From Chloroflexota bacterium (GTDB lineage Bacteria; Chloroflexota; Anaerolineae; Anaerolineales; Anaerolineaceae): 53,507 nucleotides of DNA. Position 1 is the stretch's first letter. The number at the start of each line of letters is the position of its first letter. The notes under the pieces are model-generated. The model saw only the letters and a list, made by a program, of their open reading frames with translations. It did not search any database and was not told the DNA's origin. Below, piece by piece: positions 17,313-25,481 of this stretch. Position numbers and translations under genes: made by a program. The stretch covers positions 1 to 53,507 of the forward strand of contig JAAYCN010000044.1 in the NCBI GenBank assembly GCA_012729755.1, read 5' to 3'.

Positions 17313-18727
17313 CAACGAATGTCCCAACCCAGCGGTGGCGATTAGTCCCTTCGGAGCAGCGGTTTATATTGGTCCTTGGTGATTTGATCGCCGCGATTCT
17401 TGCTTTGGCGCTTGCGCTGTATGTCTGGTCTGTGGTTGACCCAAGCAGTGAATTCACGGTCTCGTTTTTACGCCATCGCATTCCGACCTGGTTCTTCTTT
17501 CTGCCTTTTTTGTGGATCATATTGTTGGTTGACTCGTATGACCTGCGCAAAGCCAGCAAGTTTAAAAATTCCCTGCGCAGTGTGGCAGTCGCCACTGCTG
17601 TGGCGGCCATTGCCTATCTGATTGTCTACTTCACTGTGACATCAACAACACTGCCTCGTCTGGCTGTCGGTTTTTTTGTAGCTTTTGTGGCGGTGCTGAC
17701 GCTTTTAGCCCGATCTATTTACATCAAGATGTTCACCATGGCCAGCAACCAGCGCCGTGTGCTGATCGTAGGTGCGGGGAAAGCTGGAACTGCTTTAGCG
17801 GAGGTCGTCGGAGAGATAGACCCCAAACCTTTCAACCTGTTGGGCTTGATTGACGATGATCCGGGCAAGCTGGGGACTTCCATAGCTGGATATACGATTG
17901 TTGGCAATCACACAAGTATCCCTGGTCTGATCAAACAACAGGGGGTAACCGACATGATCCTGGCGATCACCAATCGGATGAACCACGGCATGTTTCAAAC
18001 CATCCTGCTTGCTCAGGAAAACGGAATAAATCTTTCGACGATGGCTGAAACCTATGAAAGCCTGACCAGTCGCGTTCCAATCAACTTACTCGAATCTGAT
18101 TGGGTCATCCGCTCATTCCTCGATCGCCCGCCGACAACCGGCTTTTATAAATTATTCAAACGTCTGGTGGACATTACTGTGTCGCTGATTGGCACCTTCG
18201 GATTGGTCTTGTTGTATCCATTTATCGCGCTGCTGATTACAATTGACTCGAGAGGGCCAGTGATTCATCGTCAGGAACGTCTTGGGCTTGGTGGAAACTC
18301 CTACACAATCTACAAATTCCGTACCATGAAAGATAGCGCCGACATGGAAAAAGAAGCCTTGGTCACCGCAGTCAATGATCGGCGTATTACTCGCATCGGA
18401 CGTTTCCTGCGCAAATCCCACCTTGACGAACTGCCCCAGCTGATCAACGTTTTGCGCGGAGAAATGAGTTTAGTAGGTCCAAGGTCCGAACGTAATGAGT
18501 TGGTGATTGTCTTTCAGAATACTATTCCCTTCTACCGGGCGCGTATGCTGGTCAAACCAGGCATCACCGGCTGGGCGCAAATTCATCAGCCATACGCTGA
18601 GACTGTTGAAGAAACAGCAGTCAAGCTCGAATATGACCTCTACTACATTAAACATGCCAACCTGGTTATGGATATTGTCATCCTGCTGCGCACCTTTGGC
18701 TCGGTATTTGGTTTTAAGGGGCGCTGA
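17309..18727 (+). CDS. Undecaprenyl-phosphate sugar phosphotransferase (polyprenyl glycosylphosphotransferase)
   Basis: 472 residues. Four N-terminal membrane helices (about 20-125), a CoA-binding-like Rossmann domain (VLIVGAGKAGTALAE near 150), a fifth hydrophobic segment near 290, then the catalytic domain. This has the RQERLGLGG, YKFRTM, RKSHLDELPQL, GEMSLVGPR and PGITGWAQI motifs in order. This is the WbaP/CpsE architecture that loads a hexose-1-phosphate onto undecaprenyl phosphate as the first step of polysaccharide synthesis. Its start overlaps the upstream glycosyltransferase stop. The FemABX genes follow after 50-odd bases. Confidence 0.93.
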   Translation: MTTNVPTQRWRLVPSEQRFILVLGDLIAAILALALALYVWSVVDPSSEFTVSFLRHRIPTWFFFLPFLWIILLVDSYDLRKASKFKNSLRSVAVATAVAAIAYLIVYFTVTSTTLPRLAVGFFVAFVAVLTLLARSIYIKMFTMASNQRRVLIVGAGKAGTALAEVVGEIDPKPFNLLGLIDDDPGKLGTSIAGYTIVGNHTSIPGLIKQQGVTDMILAITNRMNHGMFQTILLAQENGINLSTMAETYESLTSRVPINLLESDWVIRSFLDRPPTTGFYKLFKRLVDITVSLIGTFGLVLLYPFIALLITIDSRGPVIHRQERLGLGGNSYTIYKFRTMKDSADMEKEALVTAVNDRRITRIGRFLRKSHLDELPQLINVLRGEMSLVGPRSERNELVIVFQNTIPFYRARMLVKPGITGWAQIHQPYAETVEETAVKLEYDLYYIKHANLVMDIVILLRTFGSVFGFKGR

Positions 18728-18779
18728 TTCGCATGTTTCACCTGATCGACATTCGCGGGTCTGAAGAGGCGCTGCCGTG

Positions 18780-19742
18780 ATGGGTTCATCCGCGCATTTG
18801 CTTCAATCGCCTGAGTGGGGTGAGTTTAAATCCCGATTTGGTTGGCGAGCCCATTTAGTTACAGCATCAGATTGTTGGGCCCAGGTGCTTTTTCGAAAAG
18901 TTGCCCTGGGGTATACGGTGGCGTACATACCTAAGGGCCCGGTCGGATCTGGCTGGGACAGGCTGTGGCCAGCTGTGGATGCGCTTTGCCGTCAAAACAG
19001 AGCGGTTTTCCTGCAGGTCGAGCCGGATTTTTTTGAGCCGGCGCCGGCTGAGATTGATCTGCGCTGGTTCAATGATTTTGTGATTGAGCCGCATACCATC
19101 CAACCTCGTCGGACTGTCTTAGTCGACTTAAGAGCGGATGAAGCCGACCTGCTGGCGGCCATGAAGCAGAAGACCCGCTACAATATTCGTTTGGCTGAGA
19201 AAAAAGGCGTCAGAGTCAGCCAGTCAAACGACCTTGAAGCTTTTTATGCGCTCACCCAAATCACAGGCGCTCGTGACCGTTTCGCGGTGCATAGTTTTGC
19301 CTACTATAAAACGGTTTTTGATCTCTTTGCGCCAAAAGGCCAGTGCTTCCTGCTTGTGGCCGTGCATGATGATAAGCCCCTGGCCGCCCTGATGTTATTT
19401 GTATTGGACGAACGCGCCTGGTATTTCTATGGCGCTTCAGATGACGAGAGCCGTAATCTGATGCCCACCTATCTGCTGCAGTGGGAAGCCATGAAACTGG
19501 CGAAAGCTAAAGGCGCGGTCAGTTATGACTTGTGGGGCGTGCCGGATGAAGACGAAGAAGTGCTCGAGAGGGAGTTCATGAACCGCTCAGACGGTTTATG
19601 GGGTGTTTACCGCTTCAAGCGCGGCTTCGGAGGCGAGATAAAGCGCAGCGCCCCAGCTTATATCAAAGTTTATAACCGGTGGCTGTATCAGCTTTATCTC
19701 TGGATGCGTCGCGGCAAGGCGGATGGCGATGCGGCCGGTTGA
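18780..19742 (+). CDS. FemABX-type aminoacyl/peptidyl transferase, copy 1
   Basis: 320 residues. Two GNAT-like subdomains as in FemX/FemA, which add amino acids from aminoacyl-tRNA to the lipid II stem peptide. Hallmarks are the N-terminal LLQSPEWGEFK, the KGPVG loop, the tRNA/donor-binding block MKQKTRYNIRLAEKKGV, and the C-terminal LMPTYLLQWEAMKLAK, SYDLWGVP and YRFKRGFGG. The ATG at 18780 is preferred over the GTG at 18777. It forms a tandem pair with the next gene, overlapping its start by about 20 bases. The acceptor may be a cell-wall peptide bridge; the neighbours fit an envelope role. Confidence 0.9.
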   Translation: MGSSAHLLQSPEWGEFKSRFGWRAHLVTASDCWAQVLFRKVALGYTVAYIPKGPVGSGWDRLWPAVDALCRQNRAVFLQVEPDFFEPAPAEIDLRWFNDFVIEPHTIQPRRTVLVDLRADEADLLAAMKQKTRYNIRLAEKKGVRVSQSNDLEAFYALTQITGARDRFAVHSFAYYKTVFDLFAPKGQCFLLVAVHDDKPLAALMLFVLDERAWYFYGASDDESRNLMPTYLLQWEAMKLAKAKGAVSYDLWGVPDEDEEVLEREFMNRSDGLWGVYRFKRGFGGEIKRSAPAYIKVYNRWLYQLYLWMRRGKADGDAAG

Positions 19743-20838
19743 AGTCTGCGGTGCGGACACCTGGAATCAGATTCTGTTAAACCTGCCCGAACCGCATATT
19801 TTACAGACCTGGCAGTGGGGACAATCCAAAATCCAGAACGGTTGGCTGCCCAAGTTTTTTGTCTGGCGAGATGGTGAAAGCGCGGTTATGGCAGCGGCGA
19901 TGATTCTCGAGCGTGAACTGCGAACTCCCTTTGGGCTCGGCTTCAGGGTTTTGTATTGTCCGAAAGGGCCGGCGATGTTGTGGACCAACAAAACATTGCT
20001 TTCAAACGTGCTGACCGACCTCGAAAACTATGCCCAGAAGCAAAAAGCGATTTTTTTGAAGATTGATCCCGACGTGCTTTTAGGCACAGGGACTTCCGCA
20101 GAAGACGCCGAAAGCCAAAACCCTGAGGGCTCAGCGATCAGAGAGATGCTGATCGAACGCGGTTGGCGCTTTTCAAGCGACCAGATCCAATTTCGTAATA
20201 CTGTCGTCATCGACCTCAAACAAACCGAGCCTGAGCTTTTAGCGAGGATGAAGCAGAAAACCCGCTACAACATCCGCTTAGCAGAGCGCAAAGGGGTTAC
20301 CGTGCGCGAGGGCGGAGTGGATGACCTGCAGATGCTTTACCAGATGTATGCGGTGACCGCGGTGCGCGACGGCTTCGTCATCCGCCATAAAGAGTATTAC
20401 ATTGCCCTCTGGAGGAGCTTTTTTGAAGCGGGCATGGCGCGGTTTTTGATTGCTGAATATGAGCAAAAACCGATCGCCGCGGTAGTCCTTTTCCATTTCG
20501 CGGGCGTCATGCGCTATATGTTTGGTATGTCGCTCGAGGTTCAGCGTGATCTAATGCCTAACTACCTGTTGCAGTGGGAAGCCATGCGTCTGGGGCAATC
20601 TCTCGGCTGCCACAGCTATGACATGTGGGGAGCGCCGGATGTTTTTGATCAGAGCGATTCTATGTGGGGCGTATATCGCTTCAAAGAAGGCTTCAACGGT
20701 ACAACCGTCAGGCATATCGGTGCCTGGGACTACATCGCGAGACCCATCTTTTACAAGTTTTATACTAAAACATTGCCTCGGGTATTAGACTTAATGCGCT
20801 TTCGTGGAAAAAAAGAAAACAGAAAGCAGGCCTACTGA
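19723..20838 (+). CDS. FemABX-type aminoacyl/peptidyl transferase, copy 2
   Basis: 371 residues and clearly a paralogue of the preceding gene. It shares HILQTWQWGQSK at the N-terminus, RMKQKTRYNIRLAERKGV in the middle, and LMPNYLLQWEAMRLGQ, SYDMWGAPD and YRFKEGFNG at the C-terminus. It is about 50 residues longer, mainly through an insert around 110-150 (TGTSAEDAESQNPEG). It starts inside copy 1; an ATG at 19729 is an alternative. Two different copies suggest sequential addition of two residues, as FemA/FemB or MurM/MurN do. The D-cysteine desulfhydrase-like gene overlaps its stop by one base. Confidence 0.9.
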   Translation: MAMRPVEVCGADTWNQILLNLPEPHILQTWQWGQSKIQNGWLPKFFVWRDGESAVMAAAMILERELRTPFGLGFRVLYCPKGPAMLWTNKTLLSNVLTDLENYAQKQKAIFLKIDPDVLLGTGTSAEDAESQNPEGSAIREMLIERGWRFSSDQIQFRNTVVIDLKQTEPELLARMKQKTRYNIRLAERKGVTVREGGVDDLQMLYQMYAVTAVRDGFVIRHKEYYIALWRSFFEAGMARFLIAEYEQKPIAAVVLFHFAGVMRYMFGMSLEVQRDLMPNYLLQWEAMRLGQSLGCHSYDMWGAPDVFDQSDSMWGVYRFKEGFNGTTVRHIGAWDYIARPIFYKFYTKTLPRVLDLMRFRGKKENRKQAY

Positions 20839-21803
20839 TGATAAACCGTGTTCAACTTGCCAATCTTCCTACACCCATCGAACCTATGCCTAACCTGACC
20901 CGCTTGCTGGGGGGGCCAGAACTTTTCATAAAACGCGATGACCTCACCGGCTTGGGCATCGGCGGCAATAAAACGCGCAAGATTGAATATTTAGCGGGCG
21001 ACGCGCTGGCGCAGGACGCAGATACGCTGGTGACTGCGGGGGCTGTTCAGTCGAACCACTGCCGTCAGGTGGCCGCCGCGGCGGCCAAACTGGGTCTGCG
21101 CTGCGAGCTGGTGTTAACTGGTGAGAAGCCCGAACACGCCCAGGGCAATCTGCTGCTTGATTTTTTGTCTGATGCGAAGGTTCATTTCGTAAGCTCGCGT
21201 GAGACGCGTGAGTCCACATTGGAAGCGGTTGTCGCCGCCCTCAGCCAACAGGGACGAAAACCCTATCTGATTCCATATGGGGGTTCCAACGCGATCGGTG
21301 TGATGGGGTATGCCAACGCGATGCATGAATTACAGCAGCAGGGTTTCAACCCCGATTGGATCGTCTTCGCCACCTCCTCAGGCGGCACTCAAGCTGGTTT
21401 GGTGTTAGGCGCGCATGAAACGAACTTCACAGGCAAAATCTTGGGTATTCGTGTCGATCTGATCCCTCAGGATTTTTCAAGCGTCTTGACCAACCTCGTG
21501 AATGGAGGGGCGGTTTTATGTCATAGCCGATGGCGTGTCGACCCGGCGTCTTTTCTTTATAGTTCAGACTATAACCATGCCGGCTATGGCGTTTTACAGC
21601 CGTCAGATATTGAAGGCGTCAGATTATTCGCACGTTATGAAGGGGTGACACTTGACCCTGTTTATACTGGCCGCGCCGCGGGTGGGCTGATTGACCTGAT
21701 CCGCAAAGGTTTCTTTAAGCCCAATGAAAAAGTGCTCTTTTGGCATACCGGCGGGGCTCCCGCCTTGTTCGCGGAACCTTATCAGACTGCCCTGTTGGCC
21801 TGA
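20838..21803 (+). CDS. D-cysteine desulfhydrase / ACC deaminase family PLP enzyme
   Basis: 321 residues, fold-type II pyridoxal-phosphate enzyme. The PLP Lys is in GIGGNKTRKIEYL near residue 47, the substrate carboxylate loop is TAGAVQSNHCRQVAAAAAKLG, and the phosphate-binding loop is TSSGGTQAGL. The SNHCRQ form is typical of the D-cysteine desulfhydrase/ACC deaminase group, acting on D-cysteine, D-serine derivatives or similar. It is translationally coupled to the FemABX pair (TGATG), a context that hints at D-amino acid handling next to wall peptide synthesis. That link is an inference. Confidence 0.87.
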   Translation: MINRVQLANLPTPIEPMPNLTRLLGGPELFIKRDDLTGLGIGGNKTRKIEYLAGDALAQDADTLVTAGAVQSNHCRQVAAAAAKLGLRCELVLTGEKPEHAQGNLLLDFLSDAKVHFVSSRETRESTLEAVVAALSQQGRKPYLIPYGGSNAIGVMGYANAMHELQQQGFNPDWIVFATSSGGTQAGLVLGAHETNFTGKILGIRVDLIPQDFSSVLTNLVNGGAVLCHSRWRVDPASFLYSSDYNHAGYGVLQPSDIEGVRLFARYEGVTLDPVYTGRAAGGLIDLIRKGFFKPNEKVLFWHTGGAPALFAEPYQTALLA

Positions 21804-21828
21804 CACTGCTTTTTATCCCTGCTATAAT
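21800..21828 (+). promoter_or_regulatory. Promoter of the Thr/Pro-rich membrane protein gene
   Basis: -35 CTGACA at 21800-21805 (5 of 6) and -10 TATAAT at 21823-21828, 17-base spacer. It lies across the preceding stop codon, with GGAAGG at 21833-21838 as ribosome binding site. Confidence 0.65.
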
Positions 21829-21845
21829 GCCAGGAAGGTAGGCCG

Positions 21846-22721
21846 ATGAACATTGATCTTCGCTCAACAATCCTAATGTTTGGCATCATCGCCATAGCAA
21901 TGGTGATGTGGATGATTTCAAGCGCTGTTCGGGCGATCAAGAGCGGTCGCCGTCTGCCATTTTTCTTTAAAAAACGTCAGCAGTACGAACGGGCAATATT
22001 ACTGTTCATTGGTGCGACATTGGTTGGGTTTTTAGCCTTCGCGAATTTTCGCTGGGGAGAACAAATCGCTTACCAATACTTCCCGCCCTCGCTGACTCCT
22101 TCAATGACCTACACAATCACGCTGACTCCAACGATCACCCTGACTCCAACCATTACGCTGACCCCGACGATCACGAACACGCCGTCCATTACTGATACAC
22201 CGGCTATACCGCAGTTCATCGTTACACAATTCGACTCGTTAATTACCCCCAACCCCAATCGCGTCTTCAGCCCGATCAATTTCTCTACCGAAGTCAGGGA
22301 GTATCAGTGTGTTGAACCGCAGATCGAATTTGAGAATCCGCTTAAAAACGTCAGCGCTTGTTTCAGTTATAACAATATGGACAATGGGGTTCAGTGGAGC
22401 GAGTTTTGGTATCGTGATGGTGAATTATTAAAGTCAAATGCAGGCAAATGGGAAGGCGGCACAGGCGGTTATGGAGTCGCCATACTTGAAATGCCCATCG
22501 CCGACTGGAAGCCGGGCTTATATTCGGTGCAATTTTTTGTAGGGCAGGAATGGCAGGATAGCGGCTATTTCAGGGTGCTTGGCAACCCGCCGACGAATAC
22601 ACCCACCATCACACCGACGCTGACGGTCACGCCGACACCGACTAAAACTATTACGCCCACACCAACCGCGACCCACACACCTGTCCCCACTCGCATGCCC
22701 ATTCTAAGCCGAACGCCTTAA
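21846..22721 (+). CDS. Membrane-anchored protein with Thr/Pro repeat linkers
   Basis: 291 residues, family not recognised. Two hydrophobic helices (about 9-28 and 49-67) flank a short basic cytoplasmic loop (KSGRRLPFFFKKRQ). An extracytoplasmic linker of TPTIT-type repeats follows (about 84-125). A globular beta-rich domain of about 110 residues with two cysteines comes next (CVEPQ and NVSACFSY), then WSEFWYRDG and GLYSVQFFVGQEW. A second Pro/Thr-rich tail runs from about 248 to the end. Such low-complexity PTPT linkers are common in secreted Chloroflexota proteins. Probably a surface protein; no enzyme motif was seen. Confidence 0.8.
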   Translation: MNIDLRSTILMFGIIAIAMVMWMISSAVRAIKSGRRLPFFFKKRQQYERAILLFIGATLVGFLAFANFRWGEQIAYQYFPPSLTPSMTYTITLTPTITLTPTITLTPTITNTPSITDTPAIPQFIVTQFDSLITPNPNRVFSPINFSTEVREYQCVEPQIEFENPLKNVSACFSYNNMDNGVQWSEFWYRDGELLKSNAGKWEGGTGGYGVAILEMPIADWKPGLYSVQFFVGQEWQDSGYFRVLGNPPTNTPTITPTLTVTPTPTKTITPTPTATHTPVPTRMPILSRTP

Positions 22722-22750
22722 CAAATAAATTAGCCCGCGGCAAACACCTG

Positions 22751-22778
22751 ATTGCTCTGCGTTGCAGGGCAATTTTTA
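22751..22778 (+). terminator. Rho-independent terminator
   Basis: ATTGCTCTGC (22751-22760) pairs with GCAGGGCAAT (22764-22773) over 10 bp with one G-U pair and loop GTT, followed by TTTT. It lies 30 bases after the Thr/Pro-rich protein gene. Confidence 0.85.
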
Positions 22779-22915
22779 TCTCTCGCTCAGAACTTTTGTG
22801 CGTAGTTAGGACATTAGCTGAACAAAAGCTTACCTTTCAGCTTTGTCCAATAAAGATTCGCGTTTGCTCAGAGATTTTGATTTCAGCAGTCACTTTACAG
22901 AAACCCATCACATTG

Positions 22916-23001
22916 AACGAAGCTTCGCCAGGGAGAAGCTGGCAATCGCGGCGAGACTGAAGAGAGGTTTGATGGGTTTTTACTAAATTCGCATTGGTTG
23001 G
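22916..23001 (+). repeat. Dispersed intergenic repeat, copy B
   Basis: The head cttcgccagggagaag is followed by CTGGCAATCGC, GGCGAGACTGAAGAG, and a tail with CTAAATTCGCATTGGTTGGG. Same block order as copies A and C, with a partly decayed head palindrome. Confidence 0.65.
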
Positions 23002-23219
23002 GATGTCTTGGATTACGCCTTGGGAGGTGTTTGACTGATGAATTTTTCTCAGAGGCACCCCTTAACTTAATGGAACAACAGCTCGCTAAATTCAGCGATA
23101 TTGAACAGCTTAGATGGTTAACTATCTAGCAACCTGCAGCAATAGAAACTTTCGAATCTATCGGGTCGGTAATGAAATCTAAATGTAAAGACGGCTCTTA
23201 GGATGGACGAGGGGAAGGT

Positions 23220-23248
23220 TTGACAGTTTGAGGTTTAATCATTAAACT
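23220..23248 (+). promoter_or_regulatory. Promoter of the FHA gene with a perfect palindrome between -35 and -10
   Basis: -35 TTGACA at 23220-23225 and -10-like TAAACT at 23243-23248, 17-base spacer. A perfect 15-base palindrome GTTTAATCATTAAAC occupies 23233-23247, overlapping the -10 box, the position expected of a repressor operator. Confidence 0.5.
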
Positions 23249-23280
23249 TCTTTTATTCAATCTACACCAGAGGAGCTATT

Positions 23281-23886
23281 ATGTCTGCCCAGAAACCCCA
23301 GATTGTGATGCGATCAGGCCCAATACCTGGGTCAACTTATTTTATCGAAAAAGACGAAACGGTGCTTGGGCGAGATTTATCGAATGATATTGCCGTACCG
23401 GATCCGGAGATTTCAAGACGCCACGCGCGCTTCATCAAACGGCCAGAGGGAGTCTACGTGGAAGACCTTGGCTCAACCAACGGCACGTTCGTCAATGGCG
23501 CGCGCATTGCGGCGCCGCAGCTGTTAAAAAATGGCGATCTGATCACCCTGGCGGAAAGCACAGTTGTGAGCTTTGAACTGCCGATAGTTGCTCAGCAGGC
23601 GCACGCGCCGATGAACGTCCCCGCCCCAATGTACGACAGCGGAGCGCAAGCCCAGCCAACATCGGCCGGACCGGTTTATGCGCCGGTTGAGGCGCCGATC
23701 CCCTCAGCGCCGCTGGCGCCAGAGCCACGATTTGTCGCGGAAAAGAAGCCAATGGGGTGGTGTTCGATCATTTTGATTGTGCTTTTGGTGTCTCTGATTA
23801 TCATCGCGCTGGTGCTGACTTTCATGCCGACATCGTGGTGGTGCTTGCTGAGTTTTGATCAGCTGCCGGGTTGCCCATTGAGATGA
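23281..23886 (+). CDS. FHA-domain protein with C-terminal membrane anchor
   Basis: 201 residues. The forkhead-associated domain (about 5-100) has the phosphothreonine-binding signature: GRDLSNDIAVPDPEISRRHARF and DLGSTNGTFVNG with the conserved Gly-Arg, Ser-Arg-Arg-His and Asn-Gly. A Pro/Ala-rich linker (about 105-155) leads to one hydrophobic helix (SIILIVLLVSLIIIALVLTF) near the C-terminus. Such proteins dock phosphorylated partners of Ser/Thr kinases at the membrane; no kinase gene is in the window. RBS AGAGGAG precedes the ATG. The glycosyltransferase gene overlaps its stop. Confidence 0.88.
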   Translation: MSAQKPQIVMRSGPIPGSTYFIEKDETVLGRDLSNDIAVPDPEISRRHARFIKRPEGVYVEDLGSTNGTFVNGARIAAPQLLKNGDLITLAESTVVSFELPIVAQQAHAPMNVPAPMYDSGAQAQPTSAGPVYAPVEAPIPSAPLAPEPRFVAEKKPMGWCSIILIVLLVSLIIIALVLTFMPTSWWCLLSFDQLPGCPLR

Positions 23887-25481
23887 TACCGGAGGCCCGG
23901 AAAAAACTTACTTCCAAATCGTTATATTGGATAATTTGCGCTATCGAAGCTGTCCTGGTCGCCTTCGGCTACTTCTTTGCAACTATTCCACCAGATTCTT
24001 ATCAAAAAACAACCATGCTATTGAGAATAGCTTGTGTGTTCGCTTTTCTCTTCATAGGTTTGATTTTTCTCCTTCTTGCCAGAATAACAATGCTTCGAAA
24101 CTATGAAACTCTGCCAGTCTTCGATTGGTTGCGTCGAAAGCGGTGGGAGGTTGTGACTGTCTCGTCAGGCGGCTTGAGCCTGTTGATTATCCTGTTGAGC
24201 CGCACTCAACCAGCAGGCGGGTCTGACAGTTTAAATGAATGTATGGCTTGGATGGGGGTTCTTTTTTTTAGTCTGCTATTAACTTTTCTAGTATTTGACT
24301 TACGAAGCAGACTTCTAACTGACGAAAAGAACGAAGACAAATTCTTAATCGGAACGCTAATCACATTTTCGATTTTGTGGATTTTTGTTTCCATGACACG
24401 CATTGGTTTACAGGTGGACGATCGTTATTGGAATGTTGCCGGCGTGCCGATGATGTTTGTTTCGCTGGCGGCTATCTTAAGTGCCATCATTTTTCTTTAC
24501 AATACTATGAGAAAAATGCTTGAAAGATGGCATTGGAAAATTGACGCAAAACTTCTTGTTTTATTGGAAGTCGGGCTCGTGTTGATCATTTGGTTAGGTG
24601 CTGCCCTGTTATGGATGAAAACGCCTTATTCAAACAGCTATTTTCTGTATGGCCCCTTTCCACCGGACGGTCATTTCTTGCCAAAAAGCGATGCCCGATT
24701 GATGGACTTGGGGGGACAATATCTGATTATCGGCGGCAAACTCGAGACGCCTTATTTAACCGAGAAGCCGTTTTACGCACTTTTTCTGGGGTTGCTGCAT
24801 TATTTTTTTGGCCAGTCATATCAGGTAGTCACCAATGTTCAGATTTTGTTTCTGGCTTTCATTCCGGTATTGATCTATTACCTTGGAAAAAGATTCGCGG
24901 GCGTGTCCTTTGGGATCGGCTTGGCGCTTTACGCAATCATTAAAGAAGCTACCTCCATATTATTTACCTATAAAATTTCAGTTTCCAATTCACGTTTGAT
25001 GATGACTGAGATGCCTTCAGCTCTGTTGCTCATCTTGGCTGCTATCTTAATCATGGAATGGTTAAGACGTGATCGTCCGTCTCACGCTCTGCCTTTAGCT
25101 GCGGGCTGTGTATTAGGGGTGGCAGTCTTTGTGCGTTCGAATAATCTCGTTGTACTTGTTGGGGTTGTCGTCTTTGTTGTGCTGACCTCAATCAGGCGGC
25201 TCAAAAAACGGCTGGCACAGATTGGTTTTTTCCTGCTTGGTGTCGTCATGATTCTGGCGCCATGGACAATATATACTGAAGCAACTTATGGCACGAACCC
25301 CATTTCCTGGAAAATCGGAGCCGCGCTTGACACGCGCTTTAACGAAAAGGTGCCAGATGGAGATGAAAGATTAACTCAGTTAACCCCTGGCGCGGCGCCA
25401 ACCAGTGTTCCAGACGTACAAATTCAGCCCAATTCAGGACGCGAATCGACTTCCATCTGCCAGGCTTCAGGAAAGCACTGA
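23883..25481 (+). CDS. GT39-like integral membrane glycosyltransferase, N-terminal part (frameshifted gene)
   Basis: 532 residues with about ten hydrophobic helices. A first-loop segment after about residue 240 (YGPFPPDGHFLPKSDARLMDLGGQYL) contains acidic residues, as in ArnT/PMT-type transferases that use polyprenyl-phosphate sugars. A helix-rich region follows with EMPSALLLILAAILIMEWLRR. The ATG at 23883 overlaps the FHA stop (ATGA), though an in-frame TTG at 23871 exists. The frame ends with RESTSICQASGKH and a stop at 25481, just where the next frame takes over, so this is only the front of a longer protein. Catalytic role is inferred from fold appearance. Confidence 0.75.
   Translation: MIPEARKKLTSKSLYWIICAIEAVLVAFGYFFATIPPDSYQKTTMLLRIACVFAFLFIGLIFLLLARITMLRNYETLPVFDWLRRKRWEVVTVSSGGLSLLIILLSRTQPAGGSDSLNECMAWMGVLFFSLLLTFLVFDLRSRLLTDEKNEDKFLIGTLITFSILWIFVSMTRIGLQVDDRYWNVAGVPMMFVSLAAILSAIIFLYNTMRKMLERWHWKIDAKLLVLLEVGLVLIIWLGAALLWMKTPYSNSYFLYGPFPPDGHFLPKSDARLMDLGGQYLIIGGKLETPYLTEKPFYALFLGLLHYFFGQSYQVVTNVQILFLAFIPVLIYYLGKRFAGVSFGIGLALYAIIKEATSILFTYKISVSNSRLMMTEMPSALLLILAAILIMEWLRRDRPSHALPLAAGCVLGVAVFVRSNNLVVLVGVVVFVVLTSIRRLKKRLAQIGFFLLGVVMILAPWTIYTEATYGTNPISWKIGAALDTRFNEKVPDGDERLTQLTPGAAPTSVPDVQIQPNSGRESTSICQASGKH

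Larger units (their letters stand above)
22722..23219. other. Intergenic region with terminator and dispersed repeat
   Basis: About 500 bases without a gene. They hold the terminator at 22751-22778 and repeat copy B at 22916-23001; nothing else was recognised. Confidence 0.6.

Noticed and set aside
25405-25481. Programmed frameshift in the GT39-like gene
   Set aside because: No slippery heptamer or stimulatory hairpin was evident; a lost or gained base is simpler.
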